Part shown: positions 36,224 to 46,904 of the stretch, piece after piece
How positions within the stretch are numbered: the first letter of the stretch is position 1
How the letters are laid out: each line of letters starts with the position of its first letter
The notes under the pieces: generated by a model
Told to the model about the DNA's origin: nothing
What the model saw: only the letters and a program-made list of their open reading frames with translations
Database searches by the model: none
Source: Balneolales bacterium
Lineage (GTDB): Bacteria > Bacteroidota > Rhodothermia > Balneolales > Cyclonatronaceae
DNA length: 60,453 nt
NCBI GenBank assembly: GCA_020832405.1
Contig: JAFIET010000016.1
Coordinates: forward strand, 1 to 60,453
Reading direction: 5' to 3'
Program-made: the position numbers and the translations under genes

Positions 36224-37276
36224 CTATTCAAAAAGCTTTCTGAGATTCTCTTTGAATGGCGGTCGTATAATCCCTTTTTCGGTAATAAAAGCCGTGATGT
36301 TCTCTGCCGGAGTCACATCAAAAGCCGGGTTAAAGGTCTGTATTTTCTTCGGTGCCATTCGGGTTGAACCAAAATGCGTGATTTCATCTCCGTCGCGCTC
36401 TTCAATGGGGATGAGGTCGCCGTGTTCCAGGTTCAGGTCGATGGTTGAGAGCGGCAGGGCTACATAGAACGGAATACCGTGCGCTTTGGCGAGTACGGAA
36501 AGATTGTAGGTTCCGATTTTGTTTGCAGTATCGCCGTTGGCAGCAACGCGGTCGGTTCCGACCACAACCAAATCCACAAGGCCTGATTTCATGAGGTGCC
36601 CTGAAGCAGAGTCAATCACAAGTTTGAAGGGTACTTCAGCTTCATTCAGTTCCCAGGCAGTGAGCCGGGCACCCTGCAGCAGGGGGCGCGTTTCATCAAC
36701 CCACACATTTATTTTCTTGCCGGCAAAATGCGCGTGGAAAATCATGGATAATGCGGTTCCGTACTGCCCCGTTGCCAGACCGCCGGTGTTGCAGTGCGTG
36801 AGAATATTTGCTTTCTTGGGGACGAGTTCCTGACCGTTAAGCCCGATTTGCTTACAGGTACGAATATCTTCCTGATGGATAGTTTTGGCGACTTCCAGCA
36901 CCTTAGCCTTAATTTCCTCAATAGGTTTATCTTTCAGCGCGTGTATGGTTACCAGAATCCGGTCGAGTGCCCATTTTAAATTTACGGCAGTAGGTCGGCT
37001 TGAAGCCAGATATTCGGCAATTCGGTCGGCCTCAATCCTGAACCCGGGGTAAGAAATATCACGCACATCCCGGATGCCAAGATAAAAGGCATATGCAGCA
37101 GCTATGCCGATGGCCGGAGCGCCCCGCACTTTAAGTTTTTTGATGGCATCCCACATCTGCCCGATATCACGAATATCGCAGTACACGGTACGCGAGGGAA
37201 GAAAAGTTTGATCGATAATGCGTACATGGTCTTCGCGCCATTCTATAGATTTGACGGCTTGCCGGGTTTCAGTCAT
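36224..37276 (-). CDS. mtnA: S-methyl-5-thioribose-1-phosphate isomerase
   Basis: A 350-residue protein of the eIF2B-alpha-like MtnA family. The catalytic Cys is in LTHCNTGGLAT and the catalytic Asp in VVGTDRVAANGDTANKIGT; GAPAIGIAAAYAF is the N-terminal signature. It converts methylthioribose 1-phosphate to methylthioribulose 1-phosphate in methionine salvage. No other salvage gene is nearby, so the pathway partners are elsewhere or the enzyme acts alone. Confidence 0.94.
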   Translation of the reverse strand: MTETRQAVKSIEWREDHVRIIDQTFLPSRTVYCDIRDIGQMWDAIKKLKVRGAPAIGIAAAYAFYLGIRDVRDISYPGFRIEADRIAEYLASSRPTAVNLKWALDRILVTIHALKDKPIEEIKAKVLEVAKTIHQEDIRTCKQIGLNGQELVPKKANILTHCNTGGLATGQYGTALSMIFHAHFAGKKINVWVDETRPLLQGARLTAWELNEAEVPFKLVIDSASGHLMKSGLVDLVVVGTDRVAANGDTANKIGTYNLSVLAKAHGIPFYVALPLSTIDLNLEHGDLIPIEERDGDEITHFGSTRMAPKKIQTFNPAFDVTPAENITAFITEKGIIRPPFKENLRKLFE

Positions 37277-37345
37277 AAAAGTTCTGACAGTCTGTTAAAG
37301 TGAAATAAGGGAATCTGAACAAGTGCTGCAAAATAAGGATTTCCC

Positions 37346-37370
37346 GCTCAACCCGAAGCGGGTTTTGAGC
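37346..37370 (-). terminator. Weak hairpin after the Xer recombinase gene
   Basis: On the minus strand GCTCAAAACCCG pairs with CGGGTTGAGC around a CTT loop, with a two-base bulge, immediately after the recombinase stop. The following sequence is not a clean T-run (TTATTTTGC comes about 15 bases later), so this may be only an attenuator before mtnA. Confidence 0.35.
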
Positions 37371-37373
37371 CAA

Positions 37374-38297
37374 TCAGCCCCGCGGATGGAAATCGCGGTA
37401 CACCTGCTGCAAAAAGCTGCGGTCAACGTGCGTGTAAATCTCTGTAGTGTTGATTGAAACATGCCCCAGCATCTGCTGCACTGAGCGTAAATCGGCACCG
37501 CCTTCAAGCAGGTGCGTGGCAAATGAATGTCGGAAGGCATGCGGGTAAACCGGCGACGTTATGCCGGCAAAACGTGCTGCTTTTTTTACCAGCTGCCATA
37601 CGCTAACCCGGCTCAGACCGCTGCCACGCACGTTCAGGAAAACCGCATTATCAGTTGTTTGCCCGGGTTTCTGCAGCAACCCGCGTTCCGATTTGAGGTA
37701 GCTCTCAACAGCTTCAAAAGCCTTACGCCCTGCAGGTATCAAACGCTCTTTGCTGCCTTTGCCAAACACGCGCACAAAACCGATTTCAGGATACAGCTGC
37801 GCTAAAGTGAGTTCAGTGAGTTCGCTCACTCGCATACCGGTTGCGTACAGACACTCGAGTATAGCGCGGTCACGCAGTGGCGTGCGGCTTGCAGCTTCGC
37901 TGCTTCCGGCAGCCTCAATCATGCGGGCAATTTGTGTGGCATCCAGCACCTCTGGCAGTTTAAGGGCTTTTTTGGGCAGCTTAACGAGTTGCGCCGGATT
38001 GGCTGCTGCATGACCCTCAAGCATCAGAAAAAGATGAAAGCTGCGGATGCTTGAAATATTCCTGGCTATGGTTGTAGCCGCAAGGCCGGTTTCAGTGAGC
38101 TCAAGCAGATAGTCTTCGATATGCCGTAACGAAACCCCGCCGGGATCCCGAAGTTTAAGCACGGCAAACAGATAGTCCAGATAATTGTGGATGTCCCGCC
38201 CGTACGCATCAAGCGTATTGCCGGAAAGTCCTTTTTCCAGCTTCAGATAATGCAGAAAATCTCTCAGAAGCGGAGCGAAGCTTGTCTCTTTTGCCAT
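37374..38297 (-). CDS. Tyrosine recombinase, XerC/XerD type
   Basis: A 307-residue protein from ATG 38297; a 21-codon upstream extension is less likely because it lacks the fold. The SAM-like N-terminal core-binding domain spans about 1-90. Catalytic residues are R156 (ATGMRVSEL), K180 (GKGSKERLIP), H253 and R256 (HAFRHSFATH), H279 (LGHVSINTTEIYTHV) and Tyr288. The length and motifs fit the chromosome-dimer-resolution Xer enzymes rather than a phage integrase, and no mobile element surrounds it. Whether it is XerC or XerD cannot be settled from the window. It begins 68 bases after the 7TM-HD gene. Confidence 0.92.
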   Translation of the reverse strand: MAKETSFAPLLRDFLHYLKLEKGLSGNTLDAYGRDIHNYLDYLFAVLKLRDPGGVSLRHIEDYLLELTETGLAATTIARNISSIRSFHLFLMLEGHAAANPAQLVKLPKKALKLPEVLDATQIARMIEAAGSSEAASRTPLRDRAILECLYATGMRVSELTELTLAQLYPEIGFVRVFGKGSKERLIPAGRKAFEAVESYLKSERGLLQKPGQTTDNAVFLNVRGSGLSRVSVWQLVKKAARFAGITSPVYPHAFRHSFATHLLEGGADLRSVQQMLGHVSINTTEIYTHVDRSFLQQVYRDFHPRG

Positions 38298-38365
38298 GCC
38301 GTGCCGGGCTTGCTTGCGAAACTTCCGGCCCTGTGCTGAAGTGCATGGGGCCGGAAGCATTCAGG

Positions 38366-40888
38366 TTATTTTTCGGGGGATGTGTTTCCGTCAGCTTCAG
38401 GCTTTTGGTTTTCGGCTCCGGTTTGCCGGGCGTTACCCGGTTTCGCATCCGTTTCTGATGAAGTTCGCCCTGAACCTGAATCTTTGGTTGGCCCGCTGTT
38501 TTTTGATCCGTTGCCTTTCCCGTTTTCTTTAGGGTAATCTTTCGAAAGAGCCCCCTCAGCCGCCGTTCTCCCGTCAACAGCATTGTCTTTTTTATCCTGC
38601 CCCGGATACTTTATGCGGCTGTGATGCATGGCAGAGAGGTTTTTCAGAAACGCCTGCTTGATCAGGCTGATATCCCGGAATGTGAGCGGGCAGTCAATGA
38701 GCTGACCCTCGGCTACTTTTTCGTCAACGATGCGGTTCACAAGGTTTTCAAGCTTTTTATGGCTTGGGTCGCTCATAGCCCTCGAGGCAGCTTCTATGGC
38801 GTCAGCCATCAGCAGGATTCCCGTTTCCTTGGTTGAGGGCAGCGGGCCTTCATACCGGAAGAAGTTATCATGTACTTCGTTTTCGGAATCGGCTTCCATC
38901 AGCGCCTTATTATAAAAATACTGAATGATGCTGTTACCGTGGTGGGTCTCGATGAAGTTCACAATTACTGGAGGCAGATTATCCCGCTGTGCCCGCCGAA
39001 CGCCTGCTTTAACGTGATCCCTGATAATTTTCGCACTCATTGCCGGGGTCAGCTGATCATGCGGATTAACCCCCCCTCCCTGATTTTCAACAAAATACTG
39101 CGGCTTCTCCATCTTGCCGATATCGTGGTAAAGCGCCCCGACCCGTGCAAGAAGCGCGTTCGCGCCGATAGCCGCCGCCGCCGCTTCGGTAAGATTGGCT
39201 ACCTGAACACTGTGCTGAAAGCTGCCCGTGGCCTTAAACATCAGCTCTTTAAGTAAAGAGTTGTTGTTGTCGTTGAGTTCATAAAGGGTTACATCAGTGG
39301 TGAGCTGAAAAAGCTTCTCAAACAAAAATATGAGCGGATAGGTGAGAATCGAAATGAGCAGCACATTCACAAATACAATAAGGAGATTCATCCCTAAAAC
39401 ATCCCATGCACCAGATCTTGACAGGGTAAAACCCAGCAGTACAAAAGCGTAGGACAGGAAAATGATACCCGGCGTATTCAGGAAGTACTGACTGCGCTGC
39501 CGGATATCGCGCACGGAGTACACGCCTATGCTTGAGGCAACAAGGGTTGCAGTCAGGAATTCAAAGCTGTAGCCATTCATCAGCGCGGTCATAAGTGAAA
39601 TACTGATGGCTCCGATAATGCCCACGCGCGAGTCAAAGAAAATGGTGAGCAGCAGCGGCGCAAGCGCAAGCGGAACAAGATACTCCGATACAGGCTCAAT
39701 GCGTATCAGAAAAGCACTGCTGCCAACCACCAGAAAGAGCGCAATAAACACGAGCAAAAACTTACTGTTGCTGTCAAAAATAGGCTGACGGTACAGGTAC
39801 AGATAAAACAGAAATGTTGCAAGTATTGCAATCATCAGCAGGGTATCGCCAAGGGCACGCAGGGAAAGCTCAAGGTTGCTCGCCCGGGATGCACGCGCCG
39901 CTTCCAGGCTTTGAAGCATGTTCAGGCGCTCCTGATCTATGAGATCGCCGCGCCGTATAATTACCTGACCCGCTGCTACTGCGCCTTTGGTCGGGCTGAT
40001 GTTCCCGATGGCTTCATCGATGAGCTGCCGGGTTTGTGTTTCGTTGTAAAGCAGATTTGGCTGTATGAAAGCAGCATAAAGCTGAACGGCAATGGCCGCA
40101 GCTTCATCCCGAAACATGCGGTTCAGGCGAAAGCTCACAAACTCATTCAGCTCTTCCATATCACGCACGGTACTTATACTTGCGAATCGCTCTGTGCGGT
40201 CAGTTGTGTTTCTTACCGATATTTCGGTGCCGGGCAGGTCGCTTTTGGGGATGTCAATAACGCCATTCCGGTAAATCTCAGTGAGCAAATGCTGAAGGCG
40301 GGTTCGTACGTCATCACCCACAAAGGTCTGCCGGCTGTTTTCCTGCTGTATGCGGGCATATTGCAGCAGCATAAAGTTCAGGTTTGAATCAGTAAAAAGC
40401 AGATTGGAATTTGCTTTAATACGCTGAAAGCTGAGGCTGTCTGCAATGGCCGTGTCAGACTGCCTGTCGCTGTGAGCTTTCCAGCTCGTGTAGGCCTCAA
40501 GTACAGGGTTGAGCCGGTTCATTACCGAATCCATCTGAGCAAATACAAGCTCTGGTACGGTTGTATCGATATGGAAAACAGGAGCCGTAATCTGCCGGAT
40601 CTGCTGAATTTCGGATTCGATTTCCCGGTCTGTTTTTAAAATGCTGAAATCGAAAGGTGCTGTCAGATCATCCTGACGCCAGGGCTCATTTATCTGATAG
40701 CTCACCTCTTTAATAACATCCCGCGGGTACAGCAACAGTACCAGAATCAGAAAAGCAGCAGCAATGCCCAGTTTAATAAACAGGTTTTTCCGCTTCAGCT
40801 GCTCTTCTTCAAGACGCGCTTTGTCGTTCAGTCCTTTCGGAGGAACGTTCTTTTTTCGGTCGAGGCCTAATTTTTCTAATAAACTCAT
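38366..40888 (-). CDS. 7TM-HD phosphodiesterase (PgpH-like, probable c-di-AMP hydrolase)
   Basis: An 840-residue membrane protein. One N-terminal helix (about 34-50) is followed by a large extracytoplasmic 7TMR-HDED domain (about 65-330), seven helices (about 345-535) and a cytoplasmic HD domain with H588-D589 (ALYHDIGKMEKP); further metal ligands lie in MSAKIIRDHVKAG and IETHHGNSI. This order is that of PgpH, which hydrolyses c-di-AMP. The last 80 residues (from about 760) are a low-complexity tail rich in Lys, Gly, Ser, Asp and Glu, not part of the PgpH fold. The gene is followed closely by the Xer recombinase. Confidence 0.92.
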   Translation of the reverse strand: MSLLEKLGLDRKKNVPPKGLNDKARLEEEQLKRKNLFIKLGIAAAFLILVLLLYPRDVIKEVSYQINEPWRQDDLTAPFDFSILKTDREIESEIQQIRQITAPVFHIDTTVPELVFAQMDSVMNRLNPVLEAYTSWKAHSDRQSDTAIADSLSFQRIKANSNLLFTDSNLNFMLLQYARIQQENSRQTFVGDDVRTRLQHLLTEIYRNGVIDIPKSDLPGTEISVRNTTDRTERFASISTVRDMEELNEFVSFRLNRMFRDEAAAIAVQLYAAFIQPNLLYNETQTRQLIDEAIGNISPTKGAVAAGQVIIRRGDLIDQERLNMLQSLEAARASRASNLELSLRALGDTLLMIAILATFLFYLYLYRQPIFDSNSKFLLVFIALFLVVGSSAFLIRIEPVSEYLVPLALAPLLLTIFFDSRVGIIGAISISLMTALMNGYSFEFLTATLVASSIGVYSVRDIRQRSQYFLNTPGIIFLSYAFVLLGFTLSRSGAWDVLGMNLLIVFVNVLLISILTYPLIFLFEKLFQLTTDVTLYELNDNNNSLLKELMFKATGSFQHSVQVANLTEAAAAAIGANALLARVGALYHDIGKMEKPQYFVENQGGGVNPHDQLTPAMSAKIIRDHVKAGVRRAQRDNLPPVIVNFIETHHGNSIIQYFYNKALMEADSENEVHDNFFRYEGPLPSTKETGILLMADAIEAASRAMSDPSHKKLENLVNRIVDEKVAEGQLIDCPLTFRDISLIKQAFLKNLSAMHHSRIKYPGQDKKDNAVDGRTAAEGALSKDYPKENGKGNGSKNSGPTKDSGSGRTSSETDAKPGNARQTGAENQKPEADGNTSPEK

Positions 40889-41188
40889 GAAAAAGGTGTT
40901 GGCAGTTGGCTTTGCGTAAATAGAAGCAGAATCATGGTTTAAACGTACGGTAAAAACATTCAGTCCGTAAATTTAGAGTGCAGTATCCGGTTAATCCGGA
41001 GTCGCCCTTTAACGTCCTTAAGGCAGGGCTTTGGATATGCTCAAATGTAAGGGATTTACCCGTAACTAAAGAGACCGGTACTCATAAGTAGTTTGTATTG
41101 TACGGAAATTGAATGCATAATAATGCTCAAAACAAGCTCATAGCAAAAGCAAAGCTACGATTAATTTCAGCCTGTTCATAATTAAGGC
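40889..41188. other. Intergenic region upstream of the 7TM-HD gene
   Basis: About 300 bases between the 7TM-HD start and the end of the SSS symporter gene, both on the minus strand. It should contain the 7TM-HD promoter. I see no strong terminator for the symporter and no gene. Confidence 0.4.
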
Positions 41189-42637
41189 CTAACGGGCGAA
41201 GCGCAGCTTGTACAGGCTCAGAGAAACGCCGGAGAAAATGAGCAGGCCGCAGAAGGTGTACCACGGCCACGCCAGCGGACTCAGCAGGATGATGAGCGCC
41301 ATGCCCAGCACGCAGCTGATGAGCCCGGTTATGGCCTGATTTTGGGTGATTGGGCTGTAAATGGCCATCAGGAAGGAGCCCAGCAGTGCCCCGTAGGTGT
41401 AGCCGGCTATGCCGAGCCCAAGCTCCACAATTGGGTTTGCGGTATCGGTGAAGAGAGAAGCGAACCCGATAAAGATGAGGGTCCAAACCACCATCAGCAG
41501 CCGGGAGCTGCGCATTTGGTTGCCGCGGGAGGCGAGCTTGGGGAAAAGGTCGAAAAAGGTGGATGATGACAGCGCCGAAAGCGAGCTGCTGAGTGTGCTC
41601 ATGGCTGCGGCAAAGAGGGCAGCAACAAAAAGCCCGACCGTTCCGGCCGGAAGCTCTGCGGTTACAAAGGTGAGCATCAGCTCGTCAGGATTATTGAGCC
41701 CCAGCGCTGCGATACTTGCTCCCTCATAAAATAGCCACAGCATCAGTCCGGCAAAAAGGAAAAGGGCGAACTGACCAAAAACAAGGAATCCGCTCGCAAT
41801 CAGGGCTTTGCGGGCCGCGGAAGTTTTGCCGCAGGCCAGCAGCCGCTGTACGATGAGGTGATCTGTGCCGTGTGAAGCCATTGCCAGAAACAGGCCGCCG
41901 ATTACCGCGCCAACAAGATTGTAGGGGGTAAAGAAGATGTCGCTGAAGGAGGTTGGCAACTGTATTACGCTGAGCTTGCCGGCATCCCGAAGCAGCGCCG
42001 AGGCGTCGGGCAGGCCGGAGAGCAGCCCAAGGGTGTACCACACGATAAACACCGCACACAGGGTGTACACAGCGAGCTGAAGCACATCAATCCAGATTAC
42101 AGAGCGGAGCCCGCCGTACCAGGTGTAGGCGAGGGTGAGCAGGGCGATCAGGGCAATAGCCGTCGGGTAATCGAGCCCGGTGATGATTTTCAGGGGGATG
42201 GCTGCCGCGAACAGGCGCACGCCGTCGGCCAGCAGGCGGGTAAGCAGAAAGATGAAGGATGAAAGCCGCCGGAAGCCGTTGCCGAAGCGTTGCTCAAACA
42301 GGGCATAGGGCGTTACAAGGTCGCCCCGGAAATAGGAGGGGAGGATAAGCCAGGCAACCAGAATGCGCCCGATGATGTAGCCCGCTGCAAGCTGTAAAAA
42401 AACAAGGCTGCCGCCATAGGCAACAGCCGGTATCGAAATGACGGTAAGAAGGCTGGTTTCAGTAGCTACAATAGAAAATGAAGCCGCCCACCAGGGCACA
42501 TTTCCGGAAGTTCGGAAATAGTCTGCCGGGTTGCCGGGCTTGCCGCCGGCATACAACCCTATGCCTACACAAAGCAGCAGGTAGAAAGCAACAATCCCCC
42601 AGTCGAGGGGGCTTATGGCGCCGAATAGCTCAGCCAT
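41189..42637 (-). CDS. Sodium:solute symporter (SSS/SLC5 family)
   Basis: A 482-residue protein with about 13 helices and the LeuT-type SSS fold: GGKPGNPADYFRTSGNVPWWAA at the first repeat (split by a loop), SIVATETSLLTVISIPAVAYGG with the sodium-site Ser/Thr, and YTWYGGLRSVIWIDVLQ. The substrate is not predictable; members carry sugars, amino acids, vitamins or iodide. The STAS gene lies 123 bases upstream in the same direction. Confidence 0.9.
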   Translation of the reverse strand: MAELFGAISPLDWGIVAFYLLLCVGIGLYAGGKPGNPADYFRTSGNVPWWAASFSIVATETSLLTVISIPAVAYGGSLVFLQLAAGYIIGRILVAWLILPSYFRGDLVTPYALFEQRFGNGFRRLSSFIFLLTRLLADGVRLFAAAIPLKIITGLDYPTAIALIALLTLAYTWYGGLRSVIWIDVLQLAVYTLCAVFIVWYTLGLLSGLPDASALLRDAGKLSVIQLPTSFSDIFFTPYNLVGAVIGGLFLAMASHGTDHLIVQRLLACGKTSAARKALIASGFLVFGQFALFLFAGLMLWLFYEGASIAALGLNNPDELMLTFVTAELPAGTVGLFVAALFAAAMSTLSSSLSALSSSTFFDLFPKLASRGNQMRSSRLLMVVWTLIFIGFASLFTDTANPIVELGLGIAGYTYGALLGSFLMAIYSPITQNQAITGLISCVLGMALIILLSPLAWPWYTFCGLLIFSGVSLSLYKLRFAR

Positions 42638-42760
42638 TTGACAGATTGTTTTCCGGTTCAGGGTTTGGGGTCAGGTTCAGGCCTGCACACAGGCCGCCGG
42701 ACCTTTCAGCAGCCGGAATTTCCTGATCCGGCACCGGAAGCTTGTCAAATGTTAATGCCC

Positions 42761-43153
42761 TCAAAATCCGTCTGAGTCCTCATCATCGAAGTCATCATCC
42801 TCATCATCATAATAACTGAAGAGCTCGATGGCTTCGTCCAGCCGCTCTCTGATAATGAAGGAGCTGGTGAGCTGCGAAATATCCAGGAGTTTTTTCACAC
42901 GGTCGTGCAGGCTGCAAAGTACCAGCGTGCGGCCGCTGTCGCGGTACAGGCGAAAAGCAAGCAGCAGTGCGCTCAGACCGCTGGAATCAGCAAATTCAAC
43001 ATTTTCAAGGTTGATGATTAGCCCGCCTGTATCGAGGGTGTTGCCAAGCAAAATGATGTTGCTCTTCAGGTCGGGTGCAACGGTCGAATCAAGTTTGGAT
43101 GCGTGCGGGGTAAGCAGCGCGTAATCTTCGTTTTGCTGAAGGTCGAGTTTCAT
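42761..43153 (-). CDS. STAS-domain anti-anti-sigma-like protein with acidic tail
   Basis: A 130-residue protein. Residues 1-110 form a STAS domain; the phosphorylatable serine in the FADSSGLSALL motif is S57 (as in SpoIIAA). The tail (about 113-130) is almost all Asp/Glu (SYYDDEDDDFDDEDSDGF). Such proteins bind an anti-sigma kinase or are phosphorylated in a partner-switching pathway, but no RsbW-type kinase or PP2C phosphatase lies in the window. Confidence 0.9.
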   Translation of the reverse strand: MKLDLQQNEDYALLTPHASKLDSTVAPDLKSNIILLGNTLDTGGLIINLENVEFADSSGLSALLLAFRLYRDSGRTLVLCSLHDRVKKLLDISQLTSSFIIRERLDEAIELFSYYDDEDDDFDDEDSDGF

Positions 43154-43283
43154 GGCGATTCTTTGTCTGATTTGATGAAAGAAAACTGAAGTGTATTCCC
43201 CCCTTCGGGCAGAGGCTTTTGCTCAATGGCATAGGGTAAAAACCAAGTACGGAATATGTTTCTTTTTTGAGCCGTTTTCAAAC

Positions 43284-43316
43284 AAAAAAACCGGTGTTTA
43301 AGGCACCGGTTTTTTT
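43284..43316 (-). terminator. Intrinsic terminator after ligA
   Basis: A perfect 13-base stem, AAAAAAACCGGTG (43284-43296) with CACCGGTTTTTTT (43304-43316), and a 7-base loop; on the minus strand it follows the ligA stop at once. It separates ligA from the STAS gene. Confidence 0.92.
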
Positions 43317-43322
43317 GCAGAT

Positions 43323-45335
<2,013 letters not shown>

Positions 45336-46574
45336 TTAAAACAGCGGCCGGTCAATTATTTCACGGGGCGGTGCAACGCCATCCGGCAGCCCGGGTTCAG
45401 TGAATGACTCCAGAGTTGGGTCTTGTTCAAACTGACTGCGCCTGATGATGCGTTCACCCTGAGCGTTAGTTTCCGCAAAAGTTGTAATTACGCGGTCGTT
45501 GTAGAGTACAAGCATACGGTTCAGATTACCTGAAACGGCAATTTCATTGATAAACTGAATGCGCATGCCGCGGCCGATTTCCACCCAGTAAGGGCGGCGG
45601 TTTTCGAAGGTATCGGCCCGAACCCTGAAGGGCTCGAGATTGCCTGTAGCAGCATAAATCACCACAGAGAGGGTGTCAGGCAGGGTTTGCAGGGCCGGTA
45701 CGCTAATACCCGGATCAGGAGCTACCGGGGCATCAAGGGTATCGGATAGCAGTAAAGCCGATTCATGCTGCGCGGAAGGTGCGCTGCGCTGCGTTTCTTC
45801 AGTGCCTGACCCGAAAAGCCCGCTGAAGCCGTCTTCACTGTTGAAGTACCAGTACCCGAAGGCACCGAGCGCAATTACGACAAGTGCAACAATTAAAATG
45901 GCCGAAACCGGAACCGTATTTTTCCGGGAAGCCCCGCGGCTTACGTCGCTCCAGTTAACCTCAGATGGGCGGGGGCCTCTCAGTGTACTGGGAGCTGCAA
46001 TGCGGGTAGGCTGAGGTGTAGTTTTCTCAGCTGAAGCTTCTGTCGCTCTATCACTGCTTTGCCTGCTATCAGTTGTTCTTTCCTGCTTGGGAGGGGCGGC
46101 GGTATCGGCTTTCCGGGGGCTGCCCGAGTTGGTTGTGCCCCTGCTGCTGTTTGCCTGCGCAGGAACCGCAGAGCTTTGATCGGTCGTTTTTCTGGTTTCG
46201 GTAACGCGCTTAGGTGCAGCTTCAGGAGCAGAAGCCTGTGGCTTTTGTTCCGGCTTGCCGGTTTGTGTCCGCGATTCAGCAGAAGCGGTCTTCCCGGCGC
46301 CTAAAGCATATTTCTGAACAAGATACCCCTGGTAAGTGCCGGTTTCCATCTGATCGAGGGCCTCTATCATATCTTCATCCCGAATACCAAGCGCTCTGGC
46401 ATAGGTGCGCACGAAACTGCGGATGTAGGTCTTGTTCTGATCCGATTCAAAAATACTGCCGTCTTCGATCTGTCGGATAATCAGCGTTGAAAGACGGGTC
46501 TTGTCATGAATATCATCTGCACTTAATTTGAGCTGCTGCCGGATTAAAATTAAATCGTCCTGAAGCTGGGCCAT
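45336..46574 (-). CDS. RodZ-like protein: N-terminal HTH, one membrane helix, C-terminal DUF4115-type domain
   Basis: A 412-residue protein from ATG 46574, 22 codons inside the longest frame, preceded by AGGTAG. Residues 1-80 form a Cro/RodZ helix-turn-helix (IRQQLKLSADDIHDKTRLS, TYIRSFVRTYARALGI). A long Ser/Thr/Pro/Gln-rich linker follows, then a membrane helix at about 220-240 (VSAILIVALVVIALGAFGY) and a periplasmic beta-rich domain (about 300-390, LSVVIYAATGNLEPFRVRAD) matching DUF4115. RodZ links MreB to the cell-wall machinery; whether this protein does so is inference. Confidence 0.85.
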   Translation of the reverse strand: MAQLQDDLILIRQQLKLSADDIHDKTRLSTLIIRQIEDGSIFESDQNKTYIRSFVRTYARALGIRDEDMIEALDQMETGTYQGYLVQKYALGAGKTASAESRTQTGKPEQKPQASAPEAAPKRVTETRKTTDQSSAVPAQANSSRGTTNSGSPRKADTAAPPKQERTTDSRQSSDRATEASAEKTTPQPTRIAAPSTLRGPRPSEVNWSDVSRGASRKNTVPVSAILIVALVVIALGAFGYWYFNSEDGFSGLFGSGTEETQRSAPSAQHESALLLSDTLDAPVAPDPGISVPALQTLPDTLSVVIYAATGNLEPFRVRADTFENRRPYWVEIGRGMRIQFINEIAVSGNLNRMLVLYNDRVITTFAETNAQGERIIRRSQFEQDPTLESFTEPGLPDGVAPPREIIDRPLF

Positions 46575-46753
46575 AATGAATCTACCTGGAAATATTGGAT
46601 TTGAGAGAATTGGCTGTTTGCAAACCCGCGCAATTAGCACTGCCTGAAAAATATGCAGCTAAGACTTAAAATATACTTGACTTTATTCAAAGATAACAGC
46701 CGCGCTTAGGGTGAATTTGCAACCCGTTTGCAGCAGGGCCAACTGACTGTCGG

Positions 46754-46785
46754 TTATCAGCAGCAGCATCTTTTGCCGCTGATAA
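46754..46785. other. Hairpin in the rodZ-like/flippase divergent region
   Basis: TTATCAGCAGC (46754-46764) and GCCGCTGATAA (46775-46785) pair with one mismatch around a 10-base loop. There is no T-run on either side, so it may be an operator rather than a terminator. It lies about 120 bases upstream of the flippase frame. Confidence 0.4.
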
Positions 46786-46904
46786 AAGTTGTTTCCGCTC
46801 AAGCTTTTTCCGCTTTTGTACTTATTTGGGAAGCTGCATCCTGCTGGATAAGCGTGTTAAATATATAAGCGCATTTACGGCTTGTTTTTTTAAGTTAACG
46901 GGGG

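Noticed and set aside
37374-38297. Xer recombinase as part of an integrated mobile element
   Set aside because: Neighbours are housekeeping genes, there is no tRNA, direct repeat or phage gene around it, and the length and motifs fit chromosomal XerC/XerD.
38209-38583. A 124-codon minus-strand frame spanning the 7TM-HD/Xer junction
   Set aside because: It overlaps the end of the 7TM-HD gene and the start of the Xer gene in another frame, is highly basic and has no family; a shadow frame.
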